In this document: positions 25,733 to 34,078 of the stretch, piece after piece
How the letters are laid out: each line of letters begins with the position of its first letter
How positions within the stretch are numbered: position 1 is the stretch's first letter
Assembly (NCBI RefSeq): GCF_045291395.1
Contig: NZ_CP152342.1
Span: 5,022,001-5,086,000 of the forward strand
Source of the DNA: MR-S7 sp000400995
GTDB lineage: Bacteria; Pseudomonadota; Gammaproteobacteria; Burkholderiales; Burkholderiaceae_C
DNA length: 64,000 nt
Direction of reading: 5' to 3'
Made by a program: the position numbers and the translations under genes
The notes under the pieces: model-generated
Databases searched by the model: none
What the model was told of the DNA's origin: nothing
The model's input: only the letters and a program-made list of their open reading frames with translations

Positions 25733-25790
25733 TTGCTATTCAATCAGGAGCTGCTTGCGCTTGGTGGGTAAGCGATCAAGCCGCTTTTCT
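25733..25790 (-). repeat. Dispersed hairpin repeat, copy 5 (degenerate)
   Basis: Opposite orientation: CTATTCAATCAGGAGCTGC, then TTGCGCTTGGTGGGTAAGCG. The GGCC arm has decayed. It lies between convergent genes and covers the 3' end of the following minus-strand gene. Confidence 0.55.
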
Positions 25791-26162
25791 CCATTGTTCC
25801 GCCGCACGCGGGAACTTGCCGTGCGGCAGGCTGGCCAGGCGCTGGAGCATGCGGCGGCAGTAGCCGGTGATCCACAGGCACTTGTTGAGCTCGTCCACGG
25901 GCAGCGGGCCGGAGACGACGACGATGTCGTTGGCCGCCTGCTGCGCCCCGGCCGCGCGCAGGCGCCGGCGGGTGTGCGTGGCCCAGGACTGGATGCGCGC
26001 CGGGTTGCCGTGCTGGTGCACCTCGCCGGTGTGCACGTCGAAGGCGATGGCCACGGTGTCGGTCTTCAGCTTGAACCTGCGCTCGCCGGTGACGGCGCTG
26101 GGCGCCTCACGCATGTCGTACAGGTAGTAGCTGCCTGCCTTGAGCTGGTATTGCATGTCCAT
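25776..26162 (-). CDS. Hypothetical protein, small soluble
   Basis: A 128-residue protein that I do not recognise. It begins MDMQYQLKAGSYYLYDMREA and contains FKLKTDTVAIAFDVHTGEVH, a cluster of Arg (THTRRRLRAAG) and DIVVVSGPLPVDELNKCLWI. It has no signal peptide or membrane helix. GGAGGA is placed nine bases before the ATG, so translation is credible. It is convergent with the SDR gene, and its last codons overlap a degenerate hairpin repeat. It stands as a single-gene unit. Confidence 0.6.
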   Translation of the reverse strand: MDMQYQLKAGSYYLYDMREAPSAVTGERRFKLKTDTVAIAFDVHTGEVHQHGNPARIQSWATHTRRRLRAAGAQQAANDIVVVSGPLPVDELNKCLWITGYCRRMLQRLASLPHGKFPRAAEQWRKAA

Positions 26163-26353
26163 GGTCGTCGTCCTCCGAGGGGGCATTCTCCGGGGGGAGG
26201 CGGGCGGCAATGGCGCGGAAAGCGGTGTGAAACAGGCGCTTTTCCCGTGGCGGGGCGTGCCGCCGGGGCCTCGGGTTGCGTGCGATTGTGTCGGCCCCGG
26301 GTGGGGGCTTCAAGCCACGGGGCCGTTCAAACGGTAACCGGATGTGATGCGGA

Positions 26354-27523
26354 TCAGAAATCGACCAGACTCACGCCCACGCTGAACACGGTGCGCTTGC
26401 GGTTGTAGTCGATCAGGCTGTCGCCGTAACCGCTGAAGAGCTGCGTGTGCAGGCGCAGGTTGGTGCGGTTGCCCACGAGGCTGGTGCCCAGGCTCTGCAG
26501 CCATTCCAGGCGCACCGAGCCGCGCCCCGCGGAGTCCAGCGAATGGCGCGCGGTGAGCGTGAGCAGGTTGTCCTTGTCCACGTTCCAGCCCAGGCCCAGC
26601 TCGGCGCGGCCCACGTAGCCGCTGATGCCGGGGTTGTTGTCGCTGTCGGCGCTTTCGTGCAGGCGCTTCCAGATGCGGCCGGTGACGGTCCAGCGGTTGT
26701 CCAGCTCCATGCCGGTCATGAGGTAGACGCGGTTCCAGCTGCGCGAGAGCGGGTCGCTCTGGCCGTTGGACTGGTGCACCAGGCCCAGGCCGCTGTAGCG
26801 CCAGCGCCAGCCGAAGGGCAGCTTGGCGTCGGTGGGGTAGACGTAGACGATCTCCGGCTCGTGGTCGGTGTTGCGGAAGGGCCGCGAGATGTTGGCGGAG
26901 AACAGTTGCCAGTACGACTGCTGCGTGTAGCCCACCCACAGCGAGTCGCGCAGCTGGGGATCGCCGCGCGTGAGCAGGCCCTGGGCGAGCTTGGTGCGCA
27001 CCGAGAGCTGCACGCGCATCTCGGTGCGGCGGTAGGCGACGGGGTCTTCGGCGCTGTTGTTGGGGTTGCCCGAGGTGGGCAGGCGGTTGACGTTGCTGGC
27101 ACCCACCACGGACACGTTCATGGGCCGGTAGCCGCGGAAGCGGAACGCGCCGCAGTCGGTGCCGCTCTCCAGCTCCCAGAACCGCGACAGGGTGCTGTAC
27201 TGCCCGTCGCGGCAGCCATCCACCTGGGCCACCTCGATGATGCGGGTGGCGGGCAGCGTGGCGTCCACGGGCGGGGGCGGCGCGCTCGCGGCCGCCTCGG
27301 GCTGCGCGCTGGCCGCGGCGGCAGGCGCCTGCCAGGCCTGGTTGCCGGCCCACTGGTCGAAGCAGGCCAGGCGCGCCTGGCTGTCGCCCGTCAGGGCGGC
27401 GCACTGGCGCCAGCCGGCGTTGCCGGCGGCGGTGTCCTGCGCATGGGCGGCCAGCGGCAGCGCGGTGCCCATGCAGGTGGCGCCCAGGGGGGCGATCAGG
27501 GAGGCGAGCAGGGTGCGTTTCAT
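26354..27523 (-). CDS. pldA: Outer-membrane phospholipase A
   Basis: A 389-residue outer-membrane beta-barrel lipase that degrades phospholipid in the outer leaflet. The catalytic motif HQSNGQSDPLSRSWNR gives His250, Ser252 and Asn264, with the same spacing as E. coli OMPLA (142/144/156). A signal peptide (ends AHA) and an Ala/Pro-rich periplasmic extension of roughly 65 residues precede the barrel; the first strands start near residue 125. The C-terminal Phe (VGVSLVDF) fits outer-membrane insertion. The start ATG overlaps the TGA of the upstream lipoprotein gene (ATGA). It is the last gene of the rep - lipoprotein - pldA unit. Confidence 0.92.
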   Translation of the reverse strand: MKRTLLASLIAPLGATCMGTALPLAAHAQDTAAGNAGWRQCAALTGDSQARLACFDQWAGNQAWQAPAAAASAQPEAAASAPPPPVDATLPATRIIEVAQVDGCRDGQYSTLSRFWELESGTDCGAFRFRGYRPMNVSVVGASNVNRLPTSGNPNNSAEDPVAYRRTEMRVQLSVRTKLAQGLLTRGDPQLRDSLWVGYTQQSYWQLFSANISRPFRNTDHEPEIVYVYPTDAKLPFGWRWRYSGLGLVHQSNGQSDPLSRSWNRVYLMTGMELDNRWTVTGRIWKRLHESADSDNNPGISGYVGRAELGLGWNVDKDNLLTLTARHSLDSAGRGSVRLEWLQSLGTSLVGNRTNLRLHTQLFSGYGDSLIDYNRKRTVFSVGVSLVDF

Positions 27524-27951
27524 GGATGGACGGGGCCGAGTTTGCGCAGGGTGAAGCGGAAGGGGCGGTCGGCTTCGTCCGTCCACTCGCCGCGGATCTC
27601 GCGGGCGCAGCTGCCTTCGACGACGTCGCCGAACCAGTTGCCGGTCACTTTCTTGCCGTCGCGCGATTCTTCCAGGGTGAGCGCGCCCTTGTTCACGTCG
27701 CCCACCACGATGCTGCTTCCGCCGGGCCGCAGGATGCGGCCCTTCACGGTGCCGTCCCACTCGGGGTGGGGCCCCAGCTCCAGCACGATGGGGCCGCTCT
27801 GGCCCGGCATGTCGGCCTGCCAGCGGCCGACCAGCTCGGGCTGGTCCATTTGCGCGGCGGTGGGGCAGGCGGGACGGTTCTGAGAGGGGTTTTGGGCGCA
27901 GGCGCTTATCAGGCAAGCGCTGGCAGCTATCAAAAGAGGAGTAATGCGCAT
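27520..27951 (-). CDS. Small lipoprotein whose signal peptide is encoded by a hairpin repeat
   Basis: A 143-residue predicted lipoprotein. The signal LLIAASACLISAC has a lipobox (ISA-Cys18). The mature part (GRWQADMPGQSGPIVLELGP, then GTVKGRILRPGGSSIVVGD) looks like a small beta-barrel of the kind seen in secreted beta-proteobacterial proteins. It is translationally coupled to pldA by an ATGA overlap and begins 8 bases after the helicase stop. The DNA for residues about 4-24 is a copy of the dispersed hairpin repeat read on the minus strand. A link to phospholipase A in the envelope is inferred from coupling only. Confidence 0.75.
   Translation of the reverse strand: MRITPLLIAASACLISACAQNPSQNRPACPTAAQMDQPELVGRWQADMPGQSGPIVLELGPHPEWDGTVKGRILRPGGSSIVVGDVNKGALTLEESRDGKKVTGNWFGDVVEGSCAREIRGEWTDEADRPFRFTLRKLGPVHP
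27886..27944 (+). repeat. Dispersed hairpin repeat, copy 6 (inside a coding sequence)
   Basis: GGTTTTGGGCGCAGGCGCTT, then ATCAGGCAAGCGCTGGCAGC and TATCAAAAGAGGAG. It matches the intergenic copies along its whole length but is translated as the lipoprotein signal peptide. Confidence 0.85.
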
Positions 27952-27959
27952 GGGTGTGT

Positions 27960-30008
27960 TCAGGGGGTGGCGGCCTGCGCCTTGCGCGCCGCGAATTCGG
28001 CGCGCAGCGCCTTGAGCTTCTCGCGCGGGTCTTCGCGCATGGTGGTGGCGTCGAGCTTCATCTCGGCGATGAAGCGGCTGGGCTGGCAGGCCACCATCTC
28101 GCGGCCCTTCTTGCGTTTCTTGGTCCAGCCCACGGCCAGCGTGCGCTGGGCGCGGGTGATGCCCACGTACATCAGGCGGCGCTCCTCCTGCAGGCGCTGC
28201 AGCACGTCGTCCGCGACCTTCTGCTGGCGGCCCTCGTCGTCGTCGAGCTTGAAGGGCAGCATGCCCTCTGTCACGCCGGCCAGCACCACGTGGGGCCATT
28301 CCAGGCCCTTGCTGGCGTGCAGGGTGGAGAGCACGACCATGTCCTGCTCCTGTTCGCGCTCCGAGATGGTGGAGAGCAGCGCGATGGTCTGCGCGACTTC
28401 GAGCAGGCTCTTGGTCTCGCTTTGCAGGCCCTCCTCGACCTGCCCGCCCGCGCGCTGGGCCATCCAGTCGCAGAACTCCAGCACGTTGCTCCAGCGCGCG
28501 GCGGCCACCTTCTCGCTGTCCTCGCCGTCGTAGAGGTGCTGCTCGTAGCCGATCTCCTGGAGCCAGTCGGCCAGGAACGCGCGCGCGGCCTCGTGGCCGT
28601 GCGTGTGGCGCGCGCGGTGCTCCAGGTCGTTGATGGCGCGGCCGAATTCCAGCAGCCCGTCCATGCCGCGCTTGGGGATCACCGCGGGCAGCATGGCGTT
28701 GAAGAGCGCGCCGAACATGCTCTGCTTGTGCTGCGTGGCGAATTCGCCCAAGGCTCCCAGCGTGGTGTGGCCGACGCCCCGGCGCGGGTTGGCGACGGCG
28801 CGCAGGAAGGCGGGGTCGTCGTCGTTGTTGATCCACAGGCGGAACCATGCGCACAGGTCCTTGATCTCGGCGCGGTCGAAAAACGACGTGCCGCCCGAGA
28901 CCTTGTAGGGGATGTTGGCCTTGCGCAAGGCCTTCTCGAACGGCTTGGCCTGGTGGTTGGCGCGGTAGAGGATGGCGAAGTCCTTCCACGCGGGCGGCGG
29001 GTTGCTCGCAGCGCGCAGGCCCTGGATGCGGGCCACGGCGCGCTCGGCCTCGTGCTCCTCGTTGTCGCAGTCCACCACGCGCACGGGCTCGCCCTCGCCG
29101 AGTTCGCTGAACAGGGTCTTGGGGTAGAGCTTGGGGTTGGGCTGGATGACGTTGTTGGCCGCGCGCAGGATGGCGCTGGTGGAGCGGTAGTTCTGCTCCA
29201 GCTTGATCACCTTGAGCTGGGGGAAGTCCTGCGGCAGTTTTTTGAGGTTCTCCAGCGTGGCGCCGCGCCAGCCGTAGATGCTCTGGTCGTCGTCGCCCAC
29301 GGCCGTGAAGCGCGCGCGCTCGCCCACGAGGAACTTCAGCAACTCGTACTGCGTGGCGTTCGTGTCCTGGTATTCATCGACCAGCACGTGGCCCAGGATG
29401 CGCTGCCATTTCTCGCGCACCTCGGGGTGGTGGCGCAGCAGGCGCATGGGCATGCCGATCAGGTCGTCGAAGTCCACGCTCTGGTAGGCGGAGAGGCGCT
29501 CCTCGTAGCGCTGCATGACGAGGGCGATGCTGCGCTCGTTGTCGTCCTTGGCCATCGCCAGGGCCTTGCGCGCATCCCAGCCCTGGTTCTTCCAGGCGCT
29601 GATGGTCCACTGCCACTGGCGCGCCGTGGCCAGGTCGGTGGTGCCGCCCGCGCAGTCCTTGAGGATGCCGGTCACGTCGTCCTGGTCGAGGATGCTGAAC
29701 GAGGGCTTGAGTCCGAGCACGTGCCCGTCCTCGCGCACCATGCGCACGCCCAGGGCGTGGAAGGTGCAGACCAGCACGTCCTTGGCCTGGCGGCCGATGA
29801 GCCCGGCGGCGCGCTCGCGCATCTCGGCCGCGGCCTTGTTGGTGAAGGTGATGGCGGCGATGCGCCGGGGGGCGAGGCCCGTCTCGATGAGCCGCGCGAT
29901 CTTGTGCGTGATCACCCGCGTCTTGCCCGAGCCCGCGCCGGCCAGCACCAGGCAGGGGCCTTCGGTGTAGTGGACAGCCTGGAGTTGCGCGAGATTGAGA
30001 CCGGACAT
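27960..30008 (-). CDS. rep: ATP-dependent DNA helicase, Rep/UvrD family
   Basis: A 682-residue superfamily 1A helicase that unwinds DNA 3' to 5' at stalled forks. Motifs: Walker A LVLAGAGSGKTRVITHKIA, motif Ia ITFTNKAAAEMRER, DEYQDTN (motif II), GDDDQSIYGWRGA (motif III), LEQNYRST (motif IV), STLHASKGLEWPHV (motif V) and EERRLMYVGITRAQ (motif VI). Length and the GDDDQSIY form fit Rep (673 residues in E. coli) better than UvrD, but the two are hard to separate by eye. It starts a unit with the lipoprotein and pldA. Confidence 0.85.
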   Translation of the reverse strand: MSGLNLAQLQAVHYTEGPCLVLAGAGSGKTRVITHKIARLIETGLAPRRIAAITFTNKAAAEMRERAAGLIGRQAKDVLVCTFHALGVRMVREDGHVLGLKPSFSILDQDDVTGILKDCAGGTTDLATARQWQWTISAWKNQGWDARKALAMAKDDNERSIALVMQRYEERLSAYQSVDFDDLIGMPMRLLRHHPEVREKWQRILGHVLVDEYQDTNATQYELLKFLVGERARFTAVGDDDQSIYGWRGATLENLKKLPQDFPQLKVIKLEQNYRSTSAILRAANNVIQPNPKLYPKTLFSELGEGEPVRVVDCDNEEHEAERAVARIQGLRAASNPPPAWKDFAILYRANHQAKPFEKALRKANIPYKVSGGTSFFDRAEIKDLCAWFRLWINNDDDPAFLRAVANPRRGVGHTTLGALGEFATQHKQSMFGALFNAMLPAVIPKRGMDGLLEFGRAINDLEHRARHTHGHEAARAFLADWLQEIGYEQHLYDGEDSEKVAAARWSNVLEFCDWMAQRAGGQVEEGLQSETKSLLEVAQTIALLSTISEREQEQDMVVLSTLHASKGLEWPHVVLAGVTEGMLPFKLDDDEGRQQKVADDVLQRLQEERRLMYVGITRAQRTLAVGWTKKRKKGREMVACQPSRFIAEMKLDATTMREDPREKLKALRAEFAARKAQAATP

Positions 30009-30059
30009 TGAAGGGCGAGCAGGGCGCGAAAGCGCGAGAGGGCCGCCGATGATACCGGC

Positions 30060-31199
30060 CTACCCCTTCCCGTACCCCAGCGCGGCCCGCCAGCGCAGGA
30101 TGAAGTCGCGGTAGGCCGCGTTGGCCAGCGGCGCCGCGAGGCCGGGGCCCAGCGCCACCGGGCGCGCGCGGCTGCCCAGCAGCTGGCGCAGGGCGGCGCC
30201 GGTGGTCTCGCCCGTGGCGTCCTCGCGCAGCGCGTACAGGCGCGCGGCGGTGGCCATCACCGTCTGGCCGCGCCGCGAGAGCAGGTAGTCCAGCCACAGC
30301 CGGGCCGCATTCGGGTGCGCGGCGCGGCTGTTGATGAGCAGCACGCGCGAGGTGACCAGCGTGTAGTCCTCGGGAAAGACCACGCCGAGCGCGGGCCGCT
30401 CGCGCGCCTGGGCCACGGTGTAGGCGCCCAGCAGGTTCAGCCCCAAGCGCGCGCGGCCGTCGGCGATCTGGCGCACCATGGCGTCGGTGGTCAGCAGCAG
30501 GCGGGCGCGGCCCGCGCCCAGGGCCTGGGCGGTGGCCCAGAAGGTGGCCTCACTGGCGGCGGCGTCCTGCGCGGCGAGGAAATAGCCCACGCCGGATTTC
30601 TGGATGTCGTAGCTCACCGCGCCGCCCTGCGCGCCGGCGAGCCAGCGGGCCAGCGCGGCGTGGCTGCGCGGCACCTCGCCTTCGGGCAGCGAGGGTTTGT
30701 GGTGCGCGAACACCACGGGCTCGTAGGTGGTGGCCCACAGGCGGTCCTGCCACTGTGCCCAGGCGGGCAGGTGCGCCTGCTCGGGCGAGGCGTAGGCCAG
30801 CGCATGGCCGGCGGTGGCGAGCGCCACCATGTGGTCCATGGCCGAGCTCCAGAGCACGTCGGCGGCCTCGCGGCCGAGCTGGTTCTCTGCGATGAAGCGG
30901 TGGTACAGCTCGGTGCTGCCCAGGTCTTCGTACGCGACGGCGATGCGCGGGTACAGCCGCCGGAAGTCCGCCACCAGCGGCGCGGCCACGCGCTCGTCGG
31001 TGGTGGAGTGGATGGACAGGCGCCCTTCGTCCTCCGCCGCGCGCACCGTGGTGGCGTAGGCGGCCGGATAGCCCTCGGGCGGGCGGGCGCGCGGGGCGTA
31101 GTCGAGCAGCTCGTCGGCCGGCTGCGCCAGCGCGGGCGCGGCCGCCAGGCCGCCCAGCTGGCACAGCGCGGCGCGGCGGGAGAGCGGGCGTTCCGTCAT
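30060..31199 (-). CDS. Extracellular solute-binding protein (ABC iron/polyamine type), orphan
   Basis: A 379-residue binding protein with a Tat-like start, LSRRAALCQLGGLAAAPALA. The class I-type fold shows GRLSIHSTTDERVAAPLVAD, a DVLWSSAMDHMVALATAG segment and TDAMVRQIADGRARLGLNLL, like Fe3+- or sulfonate-type binding proteins. No ABC permease or ATPase gene is adjacent, so it either pairs at a distance or works as a sensor. The ATG overlaps the TGA of the Usp gene (TGATG) in a CitMHS - Usp - binding-protein operon. Confidence 0.8.
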   Translation of the reverse strand: MTERPLSRRAALCQLGGLAAAPALAQPADELLDYAPRARPPEGYPAAYATTVRAAEDEGRLSIHSTTDERVAAPLVADFRRLYPRIAVAYEDLGSTELYHRFIAENQLGREAADVLWSSAMDHMVALATAGHALAYASPEQAHLPAWAQWQDRLWATTYEPVVFAHHKPSLPEGEVPRSHAALARWLAGAQGGAVSYDIQKSGVGYFLAAQDAAASEATFWATAQALGAGRARLLLTTDAMVRQIADGRARLGLNLLGAYTVAQARERPALGVVFPEDYTLVTSRVLLINSRAAHPNAARLWLDYLLSRRGQTVMATAARLYALREDATGETTGAALRQLLGSRARPVALGPGLAAPLANAAYRDFILRWRAALGYGKG

Positions 31200-31684
31200 C
31201 ACTCCCCCACCGGCACCAGCAGCAGCGGCTTGCGCGTGCGGCGCAGCACCTCCTGCGTGGCCGAGCCGAACAGCAGGCCGGCGAGCACGCCCTTGCCGCG
31301 CGAGGCCATCAGCACCAGGTCGGCCCCGCCGCGGTCGGCCGCGTCGAGGATGGCCTGGGGCACGTCGTCGCCTTCGTGCACGATCAGCTCGGTCACGGGC
31401 TGGCGCGGCGCACTGCCGCCGCGCGCGGCGTAGAAGCCGGCGACCTGCGCCTCGATGTGTGCCAGCGTGCGCACGGCGCGGCGGTCGTGGTACTGGTCCA
31501 GCGCCTGCTGGGGCACGTGAGAGTCGATGTCCACGAGCGAGCGCTCGCGCTCGTCGCTGATCACCGTGAGCACCTGCAGCCGGGCGCCCAGGCGGTCGGC
31601 CAGGCCGATGGCGTAGGCCAGCGCGGCCTCGCAGCCCTCGCCCAGGTCCGAGGCGTAGAGGATGGTGCGGATGTCGGGGTTCAT
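31199..31684 (-). CDS. Universal stress protein in a transporter operon
   Basis: A 161-residue Usp. It begins IRTILYASDLGEGCEAALAY and has the nucleotide loop MASRGKGVLAGLLFGSATQE followed by TRKPLLLVPV. The G-x2-G-x9-GS pattern suggests ATP binding. Both ends overlap neighbours: its ATG overlaps the CitMHS stop (ATGA) and its TGA overlaps the next start. Such coupling makes a regulatory role on the transporter likely. A minus-strand frame continues upstream but is the transporter in another phase. Confidence 0.88.
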   Translation of the reverse strand: MNPDIRTILYASDLGEGCEAALAYAIGLADRLGARLQVLTVISDERERSLVDIDSHVPQQALDQYHDRRAVRTLAHIEAQVAGFYAARGGSAPRQPVTELIVHEGDDVPQAILDAADRGGADLVLMASRGKGVLAGLLFGSATQEVLRRTRKPLLLVPVGE

Positions 31685-32997
31685 GCTGCGCTCCCTACCA
31701 GTGGAATGACGCCCAGCACCAGCATGGCCGCCAGCATCACGAAGGCGGCGGAAAGCGCCCACAGCAGCGTGAAGCGCTGGTGGTCGCCGAACTCCACCTT
31801 GACCAGCCCGACCAGCAGGTAGGTCGAGGCCACGAGCGGGCTGAGCAGGTGCACCTGCTGGCCCACGAGCGAGGCGCGCGCGATCTCGGCCGCGCCGATG
31901 CCGTAGACGGCCGCCGTCTTGGCCAGGATGGGCAGGATGCCGAAATAGAACGCGTCGTTGGAGATGAAGAAGGTAAACGGGATGCTTAGGACCGCCGTGA
32001 CCACCGCCATGTAGGGGCCCATCCAGTCCGGCACCATGGCGATCACGCTGGTGGCGATGGCGTCCACCATCCTGGTGCCCGAGAGAATGCCCACGAAGAT
32101 GCCGGCCGCGAAGATCAGCGACACCACGGGCACGATGTTCACCGCGTGGGCCTCCAGCCGCTCCTTCTGCTGCTGCAACTGGGGATAGTTGATCATCAGC
32201 GCGATGGCCGAGGCCACCATGAACAGCACCTGCAGCGGGAACACGTCCATCACCAGCAGCACCATCAGCGCCAGCGTGAGCAGCGCGTTGACCCACAGCA
32301 GCCGGGGCCGCGCGAGCGTGGGGTCGCCGCCCGTTACCTCGGCGATGGACTGGCTGCCGCCGCGCGTGCCGTCCAGGCGGATGGCGCCCAGGCGCCGCGC
32401 CTCGCGCCGCCCGAGGATGAAGGCCACGAAGGTGCACCACGCGCCGGTGACCACCATGGGCGCGATCATCGGCACGAAGACCTGGCCCATCTCCACGCCT
32501 AAAGCGCTCACGGCCCGCGCGGTGGGCCCGCCCCAGGGCAGGATGTTCATGAGCTGGCCGGCCATCATCACCACGCAGGCCAGCACCAGCCGGTTCATGC
32601 CCAGCCGCTGGTAGAGCGGCAGCATGGCGGCGCAGGTGATCATGTAGGTGGTGGAGCCGTCGCCGTCGAGCGAGACGCCCGCGGCCAGCAGGAAGGTGCC
32701 CACCACGATCTTCGTCGGGCTGCCGCCCACCAGGCGCAGCACCAGCTTCACGACCGGGTCGAACAGGCCCGCGTCGATCATGATGCCGAAGTAGAGGATG
32801 GCGAACATCAGCATCACGCCCGTGGGCGCGAGCTTCTTGATGCCGTCGAGCATCATCGGCCCCAGCCCCATGCCGAAGCCGCCGATCAGGCCGAACACGA
32901 TGGGCACCAGGATCAGCGCCACCATGGCCGACAGGCGCTTGGTCATGATCAGCGCCATGAAGACGACGATCATGGTGTAGGCGAGGGCGGTCAGCAT
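31681..32997 (-). CDS. CitMHS-family citrate/dicarboxylate:cation transporter
   Basis: A 438-residue inner-membrane symporter with about eleven hydrophobic helices. Motifs: KRLSAMVALILVPIVFGLIG, PTGVMLMFAILYFGIMIDAG, the duplicated-type loop SLDGDGSTTYMITCAAMLPL and ILPWGGPTARA, and PFTFFISNDAFYFGILPIL. CitMHS carriers take up metal-citrate complexes or related carboxylates with protons. AAGGAG precedes ATG 32997. It is followed by an overlapping Usp gene and an ABC-type binding protein, an uncommon combination. Confidence 0.85.
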   Translation of the reverse strand: MLTALAYTMIVVFMALIMTKRLSAMVALILVPIVFGLIGGFGMGLGPMMLDGIKKLAPTGVMLMFAILYFGIMIDAGLFDPVVKLVLRLVGGSPTKIVVGTFLLAAGVSLDGDGSTTYMITCAAMLPLYQRLGMNRLVLACVVMMAGQLMNILPWGGPTARAVSALGVEMGQVFVPMIAPMVVTGAWCTFVAFILGRREARRLGAIRLDGTRGGSQSIAEVTGGDPTLARPRLLWVNALLTLALMVLLVMDVFPLQVLFMVASAIALMINYPQLQQQKERLEAHAVNIVPVVSLIFAAGIFVGILSGTRMVDAIATSVIAMVPDWMGPYMAVVTAVLSIPFTFFISNDAFYFGILPILAKTAAVYGIGAAEIARASLVGQQVHLLSPLVASTYLLVGLVKVEFGDHQRFTLLWALSAAFVMLAAMLVLGVIPLVGSAA

Positions 32998-33060
32998 CGT
33001 CGTTGTCTCCTTGGGGTAGCGCTTCGATGGTAGCGGATGCCGGCCGGAGCTCAGGCGAGA

Positions 33061-34026
33061 ATGCCGTCCGTGCTGTCCGTCCTGCTCGTCACCTTCCCCT
33101 TCTTCGCCCTCGTGCTCTGCGGCTACCTCGCCACGCGCGCGGGCGCGCTGCCCACGACGGCGATCGGCGGGCTCAACACCTTCGTGCTGTATTTCGCGCT
33201 GCCGTGCATGCTCTACCGCTTCGGCGCGGGCACGCCCATCGCGCAGCTGCTGGACCCGGCCGTGGCCGGCGTCTACCTGCTGTGCGCGCTGCTCGTGGTG
33301 GGCGCCACCATCGCGCTCACGCGGCGCGGGTCGATCGGCTGGAACGACGCGGCCTTCGGCGCGCTGGTCACCGCGTTTCCCAACACCGGCTTCATGGGCG
33401 TGCCGCTGCTCGTGGCGCTGATGGGCGAGCGCAGCGCGGGGCCGGTCATCCTGGTGCTGACCATCGACATGGTCATCACCAGCTCGCTGTGCATCGCCCT
33501 CTCGCGCCTGGACGGCGCGGGCGCGCACGGCGTGGCGGTGGCGCTGCGCAACGCGTTCAAGGGCATGGCGACCAACCCCATGCCCTGGTCCATCGTGCTG
33601 GGCGGCGTGGCCTCGGCGCTGCAGTGGCGCCTGCCCGGCCCCGTGGACCAGACGCTGGCCATGCTCGCGGGCGCGGCCTCGCCCGTGGCGCTGTTCACCA
33701 TCGGCGCGGTGCTGGCGCGCTCGCAGATGAACCAGCACGAGCGCGTGCCGGCGCGCCTCTATGTGCCGCTGGCGCTGGCCAAGCTGGTGCTGCACCCGCT
33801 GCTGGTGTGGTGCGTGGGCCGCGCGGCCATGGCGCTGGGCGCGCCGCTGCCGCCCTTCGCGCTGACGGTGATGGTGCTGGTGGCAGCGCTGCCCAGCGCG
33901 AGCAACGTGGCGCTGCTGGTGGAGCGCTTCGGCGCGCACGGCGGGCGCGTGGCGCGGGTGATCCTGGTGTCCACCGCGCTGGCGTTCCTCAGCTTCTCGG
34001 CGGCCGTGGCGCTATTGATCGAGTAG
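33061..34026 (+). CDS. AEC (auxin efflux carrier) family transporter
   Basis: A 321-residue inner-membrane carrier with about ten hydrophobic helices split five plus five. Family features are TFPFFALVLCGYLATRAGAL, FALPCMLYRFGAGT, the ITAFPNTGFMGVPLLVAL-type conserved loop (N-x-G-F-M-G-x-P) and PSASNVALLVERFG. Bacterial AEC proteins export or import dicarboxylates such as malonate or malate. Start 33061 is preferred; the ATG at 33037 also reads in frame. Its stop codon region is donated by a hairpin repeat. Confidence 0.85.
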   Translation: MPSVLSVLLVTFPFFALVLCGYLATRAGALPTTAIGGLNTFVLYFALPCMLYRFGAGTPIAQLLDPAVAGVYLLCALLVVGATIALTRRGSIGWNDAAFGALVTAFPNTGFMGVPLLVALMGERSAGPVILVLTIDMVITSSLCIALSRLDGAGAHGVAVALRNAFKGMATNPMPWSIVLGGVASALQWRLPGPVDQTLAMLAGAASPVALFTIGAVLARSQMNQHERVPARLYVPLALAKLVLHPLLVWCVGRAAMALGAPLPPFALTVMVLVAALPSASNVALLVERFGAHGGRVARVILVSTALAFLSFSAAVALLIE

Positions 34027-34078
34027 CTGCTTGCGCTTGCTGGACAAGCGCTGGAGGCTGTTTTGGCCTCAAATCGCC
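34010..34078 (-). repeat. Dispersed hairpin repeat, copy 7
   Basis: Opposite orientation: CTATTGATCGAGTAGCTGC, then TTGCGCTTGCTGGACAAGCG, and CTGGAGGCTGTTTTGGCCTC. The TAG in it ends the AEC gene and its other edge supplies the stop of convergent priA. One element thus finishes both proteins. Confidence 0.85.
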
